Assembly (NCBI GenBank): GCA_030674185.1
Contig: CM060312.1
Location: 835,169 to 899,168, forward strand
Direction: 5' to 3'
From: Monoplex corrugatus
Taxonomy: Eukaryota; Mollusca; Gastropoda; Littorinimorpha; Ranellidae
DNA: 64,000 nucleotides
Shown: positions 46,371 to 56,380 of the stretch, one piece after another
How the letters are laid out: the number at the start of each line of letters is the position of its first letter
Position numbering within the stretch: the stretch's first letter is position 1
Program-made: the position numbers and the translations under genes
The notes under the pieces: model-generated
What the model was told of the DNA's origin: nothing
The model's database searches: none
The model's input: only the letters and a program-made list of their open reading frames with translations

Positions 46371-47243
46371 CTCTTCGTAGACGTGACAGCGGATATTCCG
46401 CTGCGGTTTTTAAAAATAGATGCAAGCCGGTCGCTGGTCTAAGGGAACTAACTACACATATAGGAACACTCTTTGGTATCTTCTGAAGTGTTTGTTACTT
46501 CCCTTGCATCAATTTTATCCCGATTAGTCAGTTTCTTGCCTTTATCCAAACCAACCGGAGTGACCGTCCTTGCACCAAAATGGCGACGCCGAGCAAGAGA
46601 GCACGTGTGGTGCGCAGGAAGAAAGTCCAGTCGACGGACATCGAGTGCAAGGCCTGCAAGAAGGCACTGTGCCTCAAATGCTTTTGAGGTCTTCCACACC
46701 CAGCAGGATTACATCAAGCAGTAGGAAATAAAAAACAATTACCGGTAGTCAAATTAGTGTAGCAAGTAGTATTAGCTGTAGACACATTTAGGCCTTCTTC
46801 AAAGGATTGTCATAATCACTTTGCTGCTTCACCTGTGTGAAAACAAAACTGTGTTTGTTCTTTTATATCTTCTGGTCATACCAAGGACTTGTGATTACCT
46901 GGATTTCTGGATTACCTGGTCAAGAATGGGCGTTTCACTGACTTTATGTGTTGGATTACTGTCGTCGGCTGCAATCAAAAACTTTTTTTCCCAGAGCCAA
47001 AACCCTACCCCATTTCACCTTCTAGGAAGGCAAGTAGAATAGATGTATTGTCCTTGTATGTAGCTTCAGCTCAAAGAGCGAAAACTGAATTTTATTTTGA
47101 TATAAAATATGTTCTTGTGCTGTAAAATCTGTATTTTTGAGAATTTTTTGAAACCCCCCCCAAAATCACGAAGGGTTGTGGCAGGTCCCATTAATCGCGT
47201 CCACAGTGGTTGTGCAAGGCCACTATATTACGTCTTCAAAGAG
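46371..47243 (+). mobile_element. piggyBac-like non-autonomous element in the satellite, TTAG target duplication
   Basis: 873 bp inserted in a 65-bp unit. The unit gactt-ttag-ggttgtt is split, with ttag present on both sides (46367-46370 and 47244-47247). Ends are imperfect inverted repeats: ctcttcgtagacgtga and, inverted from the right, ctctttgaagacgtaa. A subterminal palindrome-like cggatattccgctgcgg follows the left end. It contains the end of a piggyBac-type transposase gene (46580-46724). Canonical piggyBac elements duplicate TTAA, so TTAG is a variant. Confidence 0.75.
46580..46724 (+). pseudogene. C-terminal Cys-rich end of a piggyBac-like transposase
   Basis: From ATG at 46580 the frame reads MATPSKRARVVRRKKVQ, then IECKACKKALCLKCF and a stop caused by a one-base shift. 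The neighbouring frame continues EVFHTQQDYIKQ to TAG at 46722-46724. C-x2-C...C-x2-C followed by F-E-x-F/Y-H-T is the C-terminal cysteine-rich domain of piggyBac transposases, which binds element ends. An AATAAA polyadenylation signal follows at 46727-46732. The catalytic part is absent. Confidence 0.7.
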
Positions 47244-48508
47244 TTAGGGTTGTTCTATTTTAATCAACACACTGTAGACAATAGTCAATCTGAATGATGT
47301 GACTTTCTGGGCTGTTCTAACCAACACTATGGACAATAGACAGTCTGAATGATGTGACTTTGGGGGCTATTCTAACCAACACTATTGACAATAGACAGTC
47401 TGAATGATGTGACTTTTTGGGCTGTTCTAACCAACACTATGGACAATAGACAGTCTGAATGATGTGACTTTGGGGGCTATTCTAACCAACACTATTGACA
47501 ATAGACAGTCTGAATGATGTGACTTTGGGGGCTATTCTAACCAACACTATGGACAATAGACAGTCTGAATGATGTGACTTTTTGGGCTGTTCTAACCAAC
47601 ACTATGGACAATAGACAGTCTGAATGATGTGACTTTTTGGGCTGTTCTAACCAACACTATAGACAATAGACAGTCTGAATGATGTGACTTTTTGGGCTGT
47701 TCTAACCAACACTATGGACAATAGACAGTCTGAATGATGTGACTTTTTGGGGTGTCGTAATCAACACTACGGACAATAGACAGTCTGAATGATGTGACTT
47801 TTTGGGCTGTCGTAACCAACACTACGGACAATAGACAGTCTGAATGATGTGACTTTTTGGGCTGTCGTAACCAACACTACGGACAATAGACAGTCTGAAT
47901 GATGTGACTTTTTGGGCTGTCGTAACCAACACTATAGACAATAGACAGTCTGAATGATGTGACTTTTTGGGCTGTCGTAACCAACACTATAGACAATAGA
48001 CAGTCTGTATGATGTGACTTTTTGGGCTGTTGTAACCAACACTACGGACAATAGACAGTCTGAATGATGTGACTTTTTGGGCTGTCGTAACCAACACTAC
48101 GGACAATAGACAGTCTGAATGATGTGACTTTTTGGGCTGTCGTAACCAACACTATAGACAGTCAGAATGATGCGACTTTTTGGGCTGTCGTAACCAACAC
48201 TATAGACAATAGACAGTCTGAATGATGCGACTTTTTGGGCTGTCGTAACCAACACTATGGACAGTAGACAGTCTGAATGATGTGACTTTTTGGGCTGTCG
48301 TAACCAACACTACGGACAATAGACAGTCTGAATGATGTGACTTTTTGGGCTGTCGTAACCAACACTACGGACAATAGACAGTCTGAATGATGTGACTTTT
48401 TGGGCTGTCGTAACCAACACTACGGACAATAGACAGTCTGAATGATGTGACTTTTTGGGTTGTTCTATTAAATCAACACACTGTAGACAATAGTCAGTCT
48501 GAATGATT
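47244..48508. repeat. 55-bp satellite block (~22 copies), related to the 65-bp block
   Basis: Unit gactttttgggctgtcgtaa, ccaacactacggacaataga, then cagtctgaatgatgt. It shares agtctgaatgatgtgac, the tgttcta joint and aacacact-like parts with the 65-bp unit. Sub-types (gttcta versus gtcgta; tatgg versus tacgg) are spatially clustered. Confidence 0.95.
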
Positions 48509-49010
48509 CCCCCTGTGGGGATGCCGGGGTTCTTTCAGTATAAACAATATCCCCACCTTCCGGAAATTCTGTGCTAGAAGTTTCCTCTTTTCTGTCACTC
48601 TATTTGTTTCTGCCATGTTCCTTTGCTTTCTGTCATTTGTTCCTATCATTGTCTGCCTTGCTGGTCCATTCACCTGTATGTGTTCAATAAAGTCTTAAGT
48701 ACTTTTTCTTGGGATTGACAGTTGGGTACATGTGTGAAGTGCATTATTTGCTCTAGGGAAGCAATTTTGGGTAATTTATGCCCGTTTTTATGTATGTTTT
48801 GGTGTCCTTAGGTATGCTTAAATTTATATTTAGGTGTGTTGTTTAAATCCCCTATGCGATAAATTGTGCAGAGTGGTCAACGCCAGGAACACATACTTAG
48901 ATTGCGTGTACGAATGTGTTGATATGTGTATTTAATTTTCTTTTCTTTTTTTTCCTGTTGAAGTTTTGTATGTTTTGAAGCAGTTATAGCCCTGATATGG
49001 CTATACGCAA
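48509..49010. mobile_element. Unclassified ~500-bp insertion in the satellite
   Basis: Unique sequence begins after agtctgaatgat and the satellite resumes at atctgaattatgtgac. It starts with a small palindrome (tccccctgtgggga) and includes caataaagt near 48687, which could be a polyadenylation signal. No ORF, no clear inverted ends. A solo LTR is possible but unproven. Confidence 0.4.
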
Positions 49011-49101
49011 TCTGAATTATGTGACTTTTTGGACTGTTCTGACCAACACTATGGACAATAGACAGTCTGAATAATGTGACTTTTGGGGCTGTTCTAACCA
49101 A
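49011..49101. repeat. Satellite units (55-bp type) left of LINE-D
   Basis: Nearly two units ending gctgttctaaccaac, where the LINE tail starts. Confidence 0.9.
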
Positions 49102-52100
49102 CTTACTTACTTACTTTACTTTATCCGTCCTCTTATACCATCTTGGGCGTCGAGGGGAGAAAGAGCTTTCTGTCTGCGGCAAGTTTGAAGGCCTGGTTGA
49201 GTGGGATGTTGTGGGTCTTCAGTGTTTCTTTCACACCCTCGATCCAGGTCTTCCTCGGTCTAACCCCTTGCCTTGTACCCTGACACCTTTGTGTTGTAAG
49301 CTTTACTGGCAAGCTGGTGAGGTGCCATGCGTGTCAGGTGCCCGAACCACCTGGTTCTCTGCTGTTGGATGTAGTGGAGAATTGGTGTTGTTCCAATCAT
49401 TTCTCTGATCTTGATGTTCTTGATCTTATCATGTCTGGTTTTGTTGACTGCTCTCCTTAGACATCTCATCTCGCAGGTGGTGATCTTTCTTTCAAGACTT
49501 TTGGTAAGGGTCCATGTCTGACACTGGTAGGTCAAGGTTGGTCTAAATATGGACTCGATGAGTTTGGCTTTGGTCTCGATGGGGATGTTGGGGTGTCTTA
49601 GGAGTGGGGCAAGCTGGTAGCTGACGCTGTTGGCCTTTTGAACTCTTGTCTCGATCTCTCTGTTGAGACGTCCATCTTCTGTGAAGATACTTCCAAGATA
49701 CTTGAACTCGCTGACTTGTTTCAGTGCTGTCCCCTCGATGTTGATGTTGAGGCGGCCAGGTGTTCTACTGACTTTCAGTGTCTCGGTTTTGCTGATACTG
49801 ATTTTCATGCCGAAGTTCTCACATTGTGTGTTCAGGTTGTTCGTGTGCTCCTGGAGTTCCCCTTCTTTTTCATGTGCAAGGCTTTGATCATCTGCAAACA
49901 GCATCTCGTTCAGATCTTCAGGGTTGGGATTTGCTTCCTTCGTGATTTTGTCCATATATACAATGAACAGCAGTGGTGATAGAACACACCCCTGCCTCAC
50001 TCCCGACGTCACCCCAAACCATTCCGTGAGTCCATCTTGGGTGCGTACTGCACTCATGCTGTTGGTATAGATGGCTCTTATATTGTCTAGAAGTTGCCCC
50101 CTAACGTCATATTCTTCTAACGTTTTCCACAACTTGTTTCTATTTACTCTGTCGAAGGCCTTTTCTTGATCCACGAACACGAAGTTCAGTTCTTTATTGT
50201 GTTCGATAGTCTTTTCGCTCAGTTGTCTGAGAGCGAAGATAGCGTCAGTGCATCCTCTTCCTTTTCTGAAACCCATCTGCGCCTCACTCAGTAGAGGTTC
50301 CACCTTGTACCTTGTGCGCTGTTCAAGGATCTTTGAATACATCTTTCCCGTGTGGCTCAGAAGGGATATACCTCGATACGTGCTGCAGTCTTTCTTGCTG
50401 CCTTTCTTTTTCCAGATTGGTACCACGACTGCACGCTGCCAGTCTTCTGGGACTTTCCTCTCTGTCCATGCTTTCTGGAATATTGTGGTCAGCCAAGTGG
50501 TTCCTGTTTCTCTACATGCCAGGATAGCTTCGGTTGTAATGCCATCAATTCCTGCTGCTTTGTTCTTTGGGCTGGTCTTCAACGCCTGTTGTACCTCTGA
50601 TCTCAGGATGTTTGGCTCTTCGTGTTCTGGATAGCTAGGGTGAAACTGGCTCTGTGTGTATCCCTGTCTGTTTGGGTTGAGGAGTTCCTTAAAATATTCT
50701 TGCCATCTCTTCTTGATGCCGTCTTCATCACTGATAGGGTTTCCATCTCTGTCATTGACTACTGTTGTTGGGCTGTATGGCTCGTCTCGTAATCTCATTG
50801 CTTTGACGCTTTTGTAAAAATGTCGTGTCGAGAGCTTGCACAGTTCGCTTAGTTCCTCTCCATATGTTTTCCATGATTGTTCTTTGGCCATTCTGACTGT
50901 CCTCTTGCTGTGTCTTCTTGCCACTCTATATTTCACGTAGTCCTCCTCTAGCTTTGATTTCACCCACACCTTGTACAACTTCTTCTTTTCCTTGATGGCC
51001 TCCTTTACTGTGTCATTCCACCAGGCTGTCTGCTTTACCTGCCCTTTTCCGGTCTTTGTGCCGCAGGTTTTACTAAGTGTGTCTGTCAGTGTGTTCTTGA
51101 AGACTGACCATGCTTCTTCTGCTGTCATGCCTGTGCTGTCTACTTCTTCCAGCCTCTTTGTGATTTCTGTCTGTACCTCCCATTGTACCTCTTCCTTCTG
51201 GAGTTTTCTTAGGTTTATCTGTCTGTCGCACGCTTTACTCTTTGTTCTCGGTGTTCTTCTTTTCTTCATCGTAGAGACCAAGATCACAGGGCGGTGGTCA
51301 GTGTCCAGAACTGCATTTGGAATGGCTCTTGCGTCTGTGACCCTGCTTCGTTCTTCTATTCGTGTTAGAATGAAATCTATCTGAGATGACACATTCAGAT
51401 CATTCCACCTGTACCAAGTTTGTCTCTGGCTGTGTCTGTGTTCGAAAAAGGTGTTTGCAATCCACAGCCCATGCTCTGCACAGAGTGCTAGAAGTTGTTC
51501 CCCGTTGTAGTTGCACTCTGTATTGGTGTCACTGTGTGGGCCCAAGTGCTGTTCCCAAGGTGCTCTTCTTTTGCCCACTCTCCCATTGAAGTCTCCCATG
51601 ACAATGAGTTGTTCTGTGTCTGGGACTGTGTTGATGGTGTCTGCCATCTTCTCAAAGAATTCCTCCTTCTGTTCTTCAGTGTAAGAGTCATTACAAGGTG
51701 CGTAAGCCTGGATGAAGGTTGTGGTCTCCCGTTCTCCTCTTACTCGGATTTTTATTAGTCTCTCTGAGATAAACTCTGTTTCCAACAAATTCTTTGCTGT
51801 GTCTGGGTGTAAGAAAAAGCCCACGCCGTGTGTTGCCCTTGTTGTCATGTCCACACCACTCCAGGTCAGTACATAATCCTCGTGAATCTGTTTGGTCCCC
51901 GTACCCTTTAGCCTACAGTCTGAAATTCCCATCACTGTTATTCTCCATTTTTTCATGAAGTCAATGATTTCTGGTTCCTTGTCTCTGATTCCACACACAT
52001 TCCAAGTGCTTGTTCTTTCTCGTAGTCCTTTTCCATTTCCAGTTCGTTTTCCGTTATGATCCATTTCTTTCTCCTTTTACTTTCTCGAGCAATGAGTAAT

Positions 52101-52187
52101 CCACCGCCGGCTTGCTAGGCCCGTCGCAGCTTCACAGACGCTGTAGTAAGCAGGCATCTTCCCATCTTGTCCTTCAATTCCTGTAGT
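49102..52187 (-). mobile_element. LINE-D, near full-length non-LTR element with (AAGT)n tail
   Basis: Minus-strand element: leader of about 120 bases, one long ORF, short 3'UTR and a tail read on the plus strand as ttacttacttactttacttt at 49102-49125. It sits between satellite (left) and a plus-strand RTE-A fragment (right). The 5' edge near 52187 is where the RTE-A coding starts. Confidence 0.85.
49260..52064 (-). CDS. LINE-D endonuclease-reverse transcriptase, 934 aa, C-terminal frameshift
   Basis: Residues 20-270 are the AP-type endonuclease: TWNVCGIRDKE (20-30), ISDCRL (47-52), QAYAPC (119-124), VMGDFNGRVGKR (155-166) and a DTDHRPVIL end. The reverse transcriptase follows: GFRKGRGCTDAIF, FVFVDQEKAFDRVNR (first catalytic Asp), SGVRQGCVLSPLLF and LFADDQSLAH at about 720-730. 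The C-terminus has RRAVNKTRHDKIKN and WFGHLTRM. The ORF ends prematurely: the expected last module (RPRKTWIEGVKETLK and on to FLPSTPK) is found in another frame at about 49130-49265. A single frameshift near 49280 has therefore replaced the last 45 or so residues. Otherwise intact, so a young copy. Confidence 0.92.
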   Translation of the reverse strand: MDHNGKRTGNGKGLRERTSTWNVCGIRDKEPEIIDFMKKWRITVMGISDCRLKGTGTKQIHEDYVLTWSGVDMTTRATHGVGFFLHPDTAKNLLETEFISERLIKIRVRGERETTTFIQAYAPCNDSYTEEQKEEFFEKMADTINTVPDTEQLIVMGDFNGRVGKRRAPWEQHLGPHSDTNTECNYNGEQLLALCAEHGLWIANTFFEHRHSQRQTWYRWNDLNVSSQIDFILTRIEERSRVTDARAIPNAVLDTDHRPVILVSTMKKRRTPRTKSKACDRQINLRKLQKEEVQWEVQTEITKRLEEVDSTGMTAEEAWSVFKNTLTDTLSKTCGTKTGKGQVKQTAWWNDTVKEAIKEKKKLYKVWVKSKLEEDYVKYRVARRHSKRTVRMAKEQSWKTYGEELSELCKLSTRHFYKSVKAMRLRDEPYSPTTVVNDRDGNPISDEDGIKKRWQEYFKELLNPNRQGYTQSQFHPSYPEHEEPNILRSEVQQALKTSPKNKAAGIDGITTEAILACRETGTTWLTTIFQKAWTERKVPEDWQRAVVVPIWKKKGSKKDCSTYRGISLLSHTGKMYSKILEQRTRYKVEPLLSEAQMGFRKGRGCTDAIFALRQLSEKTIEHNKELNFVFVDQEKAFDRVNRNKLWKTLEEYDVRGQLLDNIRAIYTNSMSAVRTQDGLTEWFGVTSGVRQGCVLSPLLFIVYMDKITKEANPNPEDLNEMLFADDQSLAHEKEGELQEHTNNLNTQCENFGMKISISKTETLKVSRTPGRLNINIEGTALKQVSEFKYLGSIFTEDGRLNREIETRVQKANSVSYQLAPLLRHPNIPIETKAKLIESIFRPTLTYQCQTWTLTKSLERKITTCEMRCLRRAVNKTRHDKIKNIKIREMIGTTPILHYIQQQRTRWFGHLTRMAPHQLASKAYNTKVSGYKARG

Positions 52188-52918
52188 GAATATACTAGAA
52201 ATAGAAAGCAAAGGTAAGGGCTTGGAACTAAACAGCAGGAAGACTGAAGTCATGGTGATCAGTAAAAAACATGAAATCCCTTCATGCAAAATAACAGCAA
52301 ACAGCACAACCTTGAGACAGGTTGATAAGTAATACCTGGGAATGATCATTTCACCAGACGGCAGATGCACATCAGAAATAGCCAGCAGAATCGGCCAAGC
52401 CAAAACAGCATTCAAGAAGATGAAAGGCATTCTTACCAACAAATGCCTATCAATTAACATCAGGAAGAGAGTTCTTGAATGTTATATAGAACCAATACCG
52501 TTGTACGGTTGCAAGGCATGGACAGTCAACAAGCAAAGCCAGAACAAGATTGAGGCAGCCGAGATGTGGTTTCTGAAGAATGTTGAGAGAGTTCCATGGA
52601 CAGCAAAGAAAACAAACGAGACAGTCTTGATGAAGGCACACACAAGTACATCATTGATAAGGAAGATTAGGAAAAAACAGGCAACATTTATAGGCCATTT
52701 TATGAGGAAAGGGGAATTGGAGCACCTGGTCACAACAGGAAAGCTGGAGGGAAAGAGAGCACCGGGTAGACCCAGGGAGAAGATACTAGACGGACTTGCA
52801 GAGTGGCTGAGGACAAGGAGGGTGGAAGAGGTGCTTGAGGCAACAAGTGATAGAGACAGATGGAAGTCCATAATCGCCAACACCATGCGGCAAGGCACCT
52901 GATGATGATGATGATGAG
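52188..52918 (+). mobile_element. RTE-A copy, 5'-truncated, with GAT tail
   Basis: Starts within the reverse transcriptase after the catalytic box and ends in gatgatgatgatgatgag at 52902-52920. The best copy of the RTE-A C-terminus in the window and the reference for the other fragments. It lies inside the minus-strand RNase H LINE, whose coding starts immediately on its right. Confidence 0.88.
52210..52902 (+). pseudogene. RTE-A reverse transcriptase C-terminal part
   Basis: GLELNSRKTEVMVISKKHE and a TTLRQVDK-stop-YLGMII segment precede the open stretch 52342-52902. That stretch contains IASRIGQAKTAFKKMKGIL, RVLECYIEPIPLYGCKAWTV, IEAAEMWFLKNVERVPWT, RKKQATFIGHFMRKGELEHL, GKRAPGRPREKILDGLAEWL and DRDRWKSIIANTMRQGT with stop. 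One in-frame stop (taa at about 52329) breaks the join. Lacks the endonuclease and the catalytic aspartates, so non-functional. Confidence 0.9.
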
Positions 52919-53995
52919 TAGATTGATGGCCACTTCCTCTATCTCTTCCTTTTTGGGTAAAACGTTCAATGGTATGATGACTCACATTGTCTTCACGAAG
53001 GTACTATTTAAAGTGTCTAATGACCTCAGACTTTCCCAGGTGGAGAATTTTTGTTGTGGTGGCATTGCCTGCAAGTTTATCGGCCCATTCATTTCCCTTA
53101 ACACCAGCGTGTCCATGGCAGTGGATTCATTTGAGATTTTGTAGGTCGATGCTGTTCATTGCTTTGTGCCATTCTGGGGTCCCTACTCCATTTTGCACTT
53201 TTTGAAGTAGATTGATCTAGTCAGTCAAGGTGAAGGCTTGGCTTTCTTTCATGTCATCATCCAGTGAGGTTAACCCTTGTAGTGCATGTGTGACTGCTTC
53301 AATTTCCATTGTTAGACTGGAGGTTGCAGTATCATATGTAGCATTTTCTTCATGTTTGGTTTTTCCATTCTGTTCAACAGTGAAGCCCCATCCAGATTTG
53401 TTATTGGTGACTGAGCTATCCATTATGAATTCATCTTTGGGGCTGCAACTTAGTTGCTCCATGAGTAGCTGAATTTTGGCATTTGTTTTCCCTTCTGGCC
53501 ATTCGTGATAGTGTTGCCGTAGATTTTTGGGTATGATAGTTTTGTACCTGTAGATGTTTGAAATGGTTTGGATGTTTTTCCCATTCCTTTATCCCTTTGA
53601 GTTCTGTCAGGTGACACACATGCTGAATGGTGTCTGTCCCATCCATGATTTTCCACGGGGTCTGTTGCCTTTTGCTGTTCCGACCATCTGGTGGAGTGGG
53701 TTTTCTGGGTTCTCCAATGCCCTGAAATGTGCCTTTACTTGTTCTATTTTGTGTCTCGACTGTATTGAAGGAAGGTTGACCAAGTGTCTCTGTGGTTCCC
53801 AAGATCACTCTCATTGCTTAATTTTATCATTCTTTCTAGTTGTAGCTGCTTTGTCTGTGACAACTTAGTGAGGCCCAGTCCATAATTGACGACACTTGGT
53901 ATTACAGCTTGGTATATAGTTGAAAGAGATGACATTGTTTAATGCATTTAGGTGCCTTTGCTTTCAGGATTGAAAGGCCTTTTTTTACATTTGAG
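52919..53995 (-). mobile_element. LINE-F remnant: post-RT region and RNase H
   Basis: Minus-strand reading: an ERMIKLSNE / MRVILGTTETLG segment (about 53790-53850), VCHLTELKGIKEWEKHPNHF, then RNase H with FIMDSSVTNNKSGWGFTVEQ (first acidic block, D to S-S weakened), TSSLTMEIEAVTHALQGL and TD, followed by IHCHGHAGVKGNEWADKLAG (about 53050-53120). It ends VSHHTIERFTQKGRDRGSG. This is the distal half of an RNase H-bearing LINE, with several frameshifts. Interrupted on its 3' side by the RTE-A insertion. Confidence 0.82.
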
Positions 53996-53999
53996 GAAT

Positions 54000-54063
54000 C
54001 AGTTCTAATCAACACTCTGTAGACAATAGTCAGTCTGAATGATGTGACTTCTGGGTTGTTCTG
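54000..54063. repeat. Satellite unit right of the LINE cluster
   Basis: gttctaatcaacactctgta, gacaatagtcagtctgaatg, then atgtgac: a single unit of the 65/55-bp family. It shows that LINE-D, RTE-A and LINE-F were inserted into, or adjacent to, the same satellite. Confidence 0.9.
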
Positions 54064-55916
54064 TACCACATGAGGTCAGGGTTAGGGAAGACTGAAGGTG
54101 AAGTTCAAAATAATGGCAGTATAGCATAGCCAAGCCGATGCCTTCATTGCCTTGCTTCATTAAGCAGTATGCAGCTATGGTTGAGCCGTTTTAGGCCAGT
54201 GCACAAGTCCGGAGAGGCAGTGGTGAAAGAGTTAAAGTGCTTGCAGTCCCCTCCACTCTCTTTCTCTCTGCCTGCCTCATACAAAACACCCACCTCTCTT
54301 CTCTCTCTCTCATGCACACACACACATACGGTATACATGTACACACACGCACACAGAACTAGTGAAGAATATCAAACTGCCCTGAACGAAGGGAAACCAC
54401 TGAAGAAGGATCGGATGATCAGTTAACCTGAGTTGCTTACCTTACACCTTCACGTAGGCTTGAAGCTTGTTGAATTCTCATCATTATAATTATGTGGATG
54501 AAAATACGACTAAGAAAGCAGTCAGTGTAGCTAAACGCCTGGCATAATGGACCAAGGACCAAGAGGTCTTAAGTCTTACAGCTAGGCCTTGCTCTCAACA
54601 CATATAACTATAACTTCTTGTTAACTTAAAGGAAGCATTAAAAACAAACGAGGGAGGAGTGAAGCACATTGATGGTATGATGAAAACGGATGCACCATAA
54701 CACATACAACATCACAAAAGTTTTTAAAATGAACTGTATCAAGTAATGACAGCTGTATGTCAGTTGGTCAGACATTACAAAAGAAAGAGATTGAAGGGCA
54801 GATAGATAGGCTATAACGCAAATGCATATCAACCCCTCACACCAGCTGACAGCAACCACAATAAGAATGTAACAATAATAATAGCAGACAGAGAGAGGGA
54901 AGGAGAGAGACAGAAACACAGAGAGGGAGAGTTCAGATTTTCAACACTTTATTATTCAAGGACAGTTGCTTTAGGTCCTTTTGGACTGCCTTGCAACTCT
55001 ACACGCAAGCTACGGGGAAAAAATTTAAGTGAAATACTTTATAGTATATTTTGTGATAAAAATGTTGACCTCACGTATATATGCCAATGGGTCGTGTGCT
55101 TCATAAAAGCATGAGCGACAAAAGCACACACAGGAAAGTAAATGTATGTCAGCCCTTAACAATAACAACATGAATAACAACAATAGAATAACATTACTGC
55201 TAGTAGTTGTATTACTATTTTATCTATGAAAAAAATATATTACCGGTAATTACATTGAATGAAAAGGAAAAGAGGAAATAAAGGAAGCATTAAGAAAAAA
55301 AAACAGATGGGGTGGGGGGACAAGTCGGTTAACGCAATGATGATAATACATTAAGTATAATGTACACCATATCATAGAAGTTATAAAAAGTTCAGATAAG
55401 AAATCAATTCCGTGTGTATGTCAGTTGAGCACATGTATTACAAAAGTATGAAATAAAGGCTGATAGACAAACGTATACAGGTAAAGCAAGTAGGCCTACA
55501 AGTCAATCTCTAACAACAACAATGTAGGCCTATATCATAGCTCACTAACATGCGAGCATATGAGAAAAGAACATAAAAGAAGCAATGAAGAACAAACACA
55601 GCTTTGGGGGGGGGGGGGGGGGGATGACATGTTAGTTGTAATGTTATGATATAATAGGTGAGATGTAACACATACAATAGTCAAGTCATAAATAGCTAAA
55701 TACTTTTAACATTACTTTAAATCAATAGGAAGGGAGTGAAGAGAAGAAAAGTTGAGTGTTTTCGATACATCATCATCATCATCATATCACTGTATTGTAA
55801 AATTCCAGCTTGGTTTGGATTTTAGTTCGGCTCGATTCGATTAACAGCTCACGGCTTGTAACGGACAACATGGCAGCCCTGAACGAATACATGGTGTCAG
55901 GAGTGAACTCAATGTC
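54064..55916. other. Intergenic sequence, no gene recognised
   Basis: Contains CT- and CA-rich tracts (about 54240-54355), an AG-rich stretch (54890-54930), a run of about 19 G at 55604-55622 and a short ATC tract (55770-55788). No recognisable coding. A minus-strand ORF at 55782-56171 overlaps the gag remnant antisense and is rejected. Confidence 0.5.
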
Positions 55917-56138
55917 ATGGCCGATGCTCCTATAGCGCGAACACCAGAGGCCCTCAACGTCGGCGGCAGCAATCCCAGTTTGGCATGGGACAAGTGGAAG
56001 ATGAGGTTCAAAATATTCTTGCAAGTTACTGGAGCACCAACTAAGCCAGACATCGTGAAGGTAGGCTTGCTTTTGAATCATATTGGCGATGACAGGCTTG
56101 AGATTTTCTCGAACTTTGTCTTTCTCGACACTAGAATA
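55917..56138 (+). pseudogene. Gag N-terminal remnant of an LTR retrotransposon
   Basis: From ATG at 55917 the frame gives about 74 residues including WDKWKMRFKIFLQVTGA, VGLLLNHIGDDRLEIFSNFV. This resembles the start of Gag in Ty3/gypsy-like elements, which builds the particle around the element RNA. It is cut at 56138 by the Tc1-like structure and does not resume on the other side. No LTR, protease or polymerase is present in the window. Confidence 0.65.
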
Positions 56139-56380
56139 CACAACGCACAAAATGTTAAGGATCACTTGCACAAAAATTCATAACTTTCAAAATAAGAAAG
56201 CCAATGCGTTGAAGTTTGGCAAACATTTAATTCCATGCTTTAGTGATAACGATACACAATTGCCTTCAATTTCGAGCAATCGTTTGGTGTGTACATTTGA
56301 TCAAAGTGGGTACGTATCGAAATTTGATTTCCCAAAGTCATTGAAATCACAAGACAGGGCATTCTGATGCTCCCAAAAGT

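Noticed and set aside
50197..51384. Plus-strand ORFs opposite LINE-D
   Set aside because: Shadows of the 934-residue minus-strand ORF.
55782..56171. 129-residue minus-strand ORF
   Set aside because: Runs antisense to the gag remnant and into the transposon end; no domain seen.
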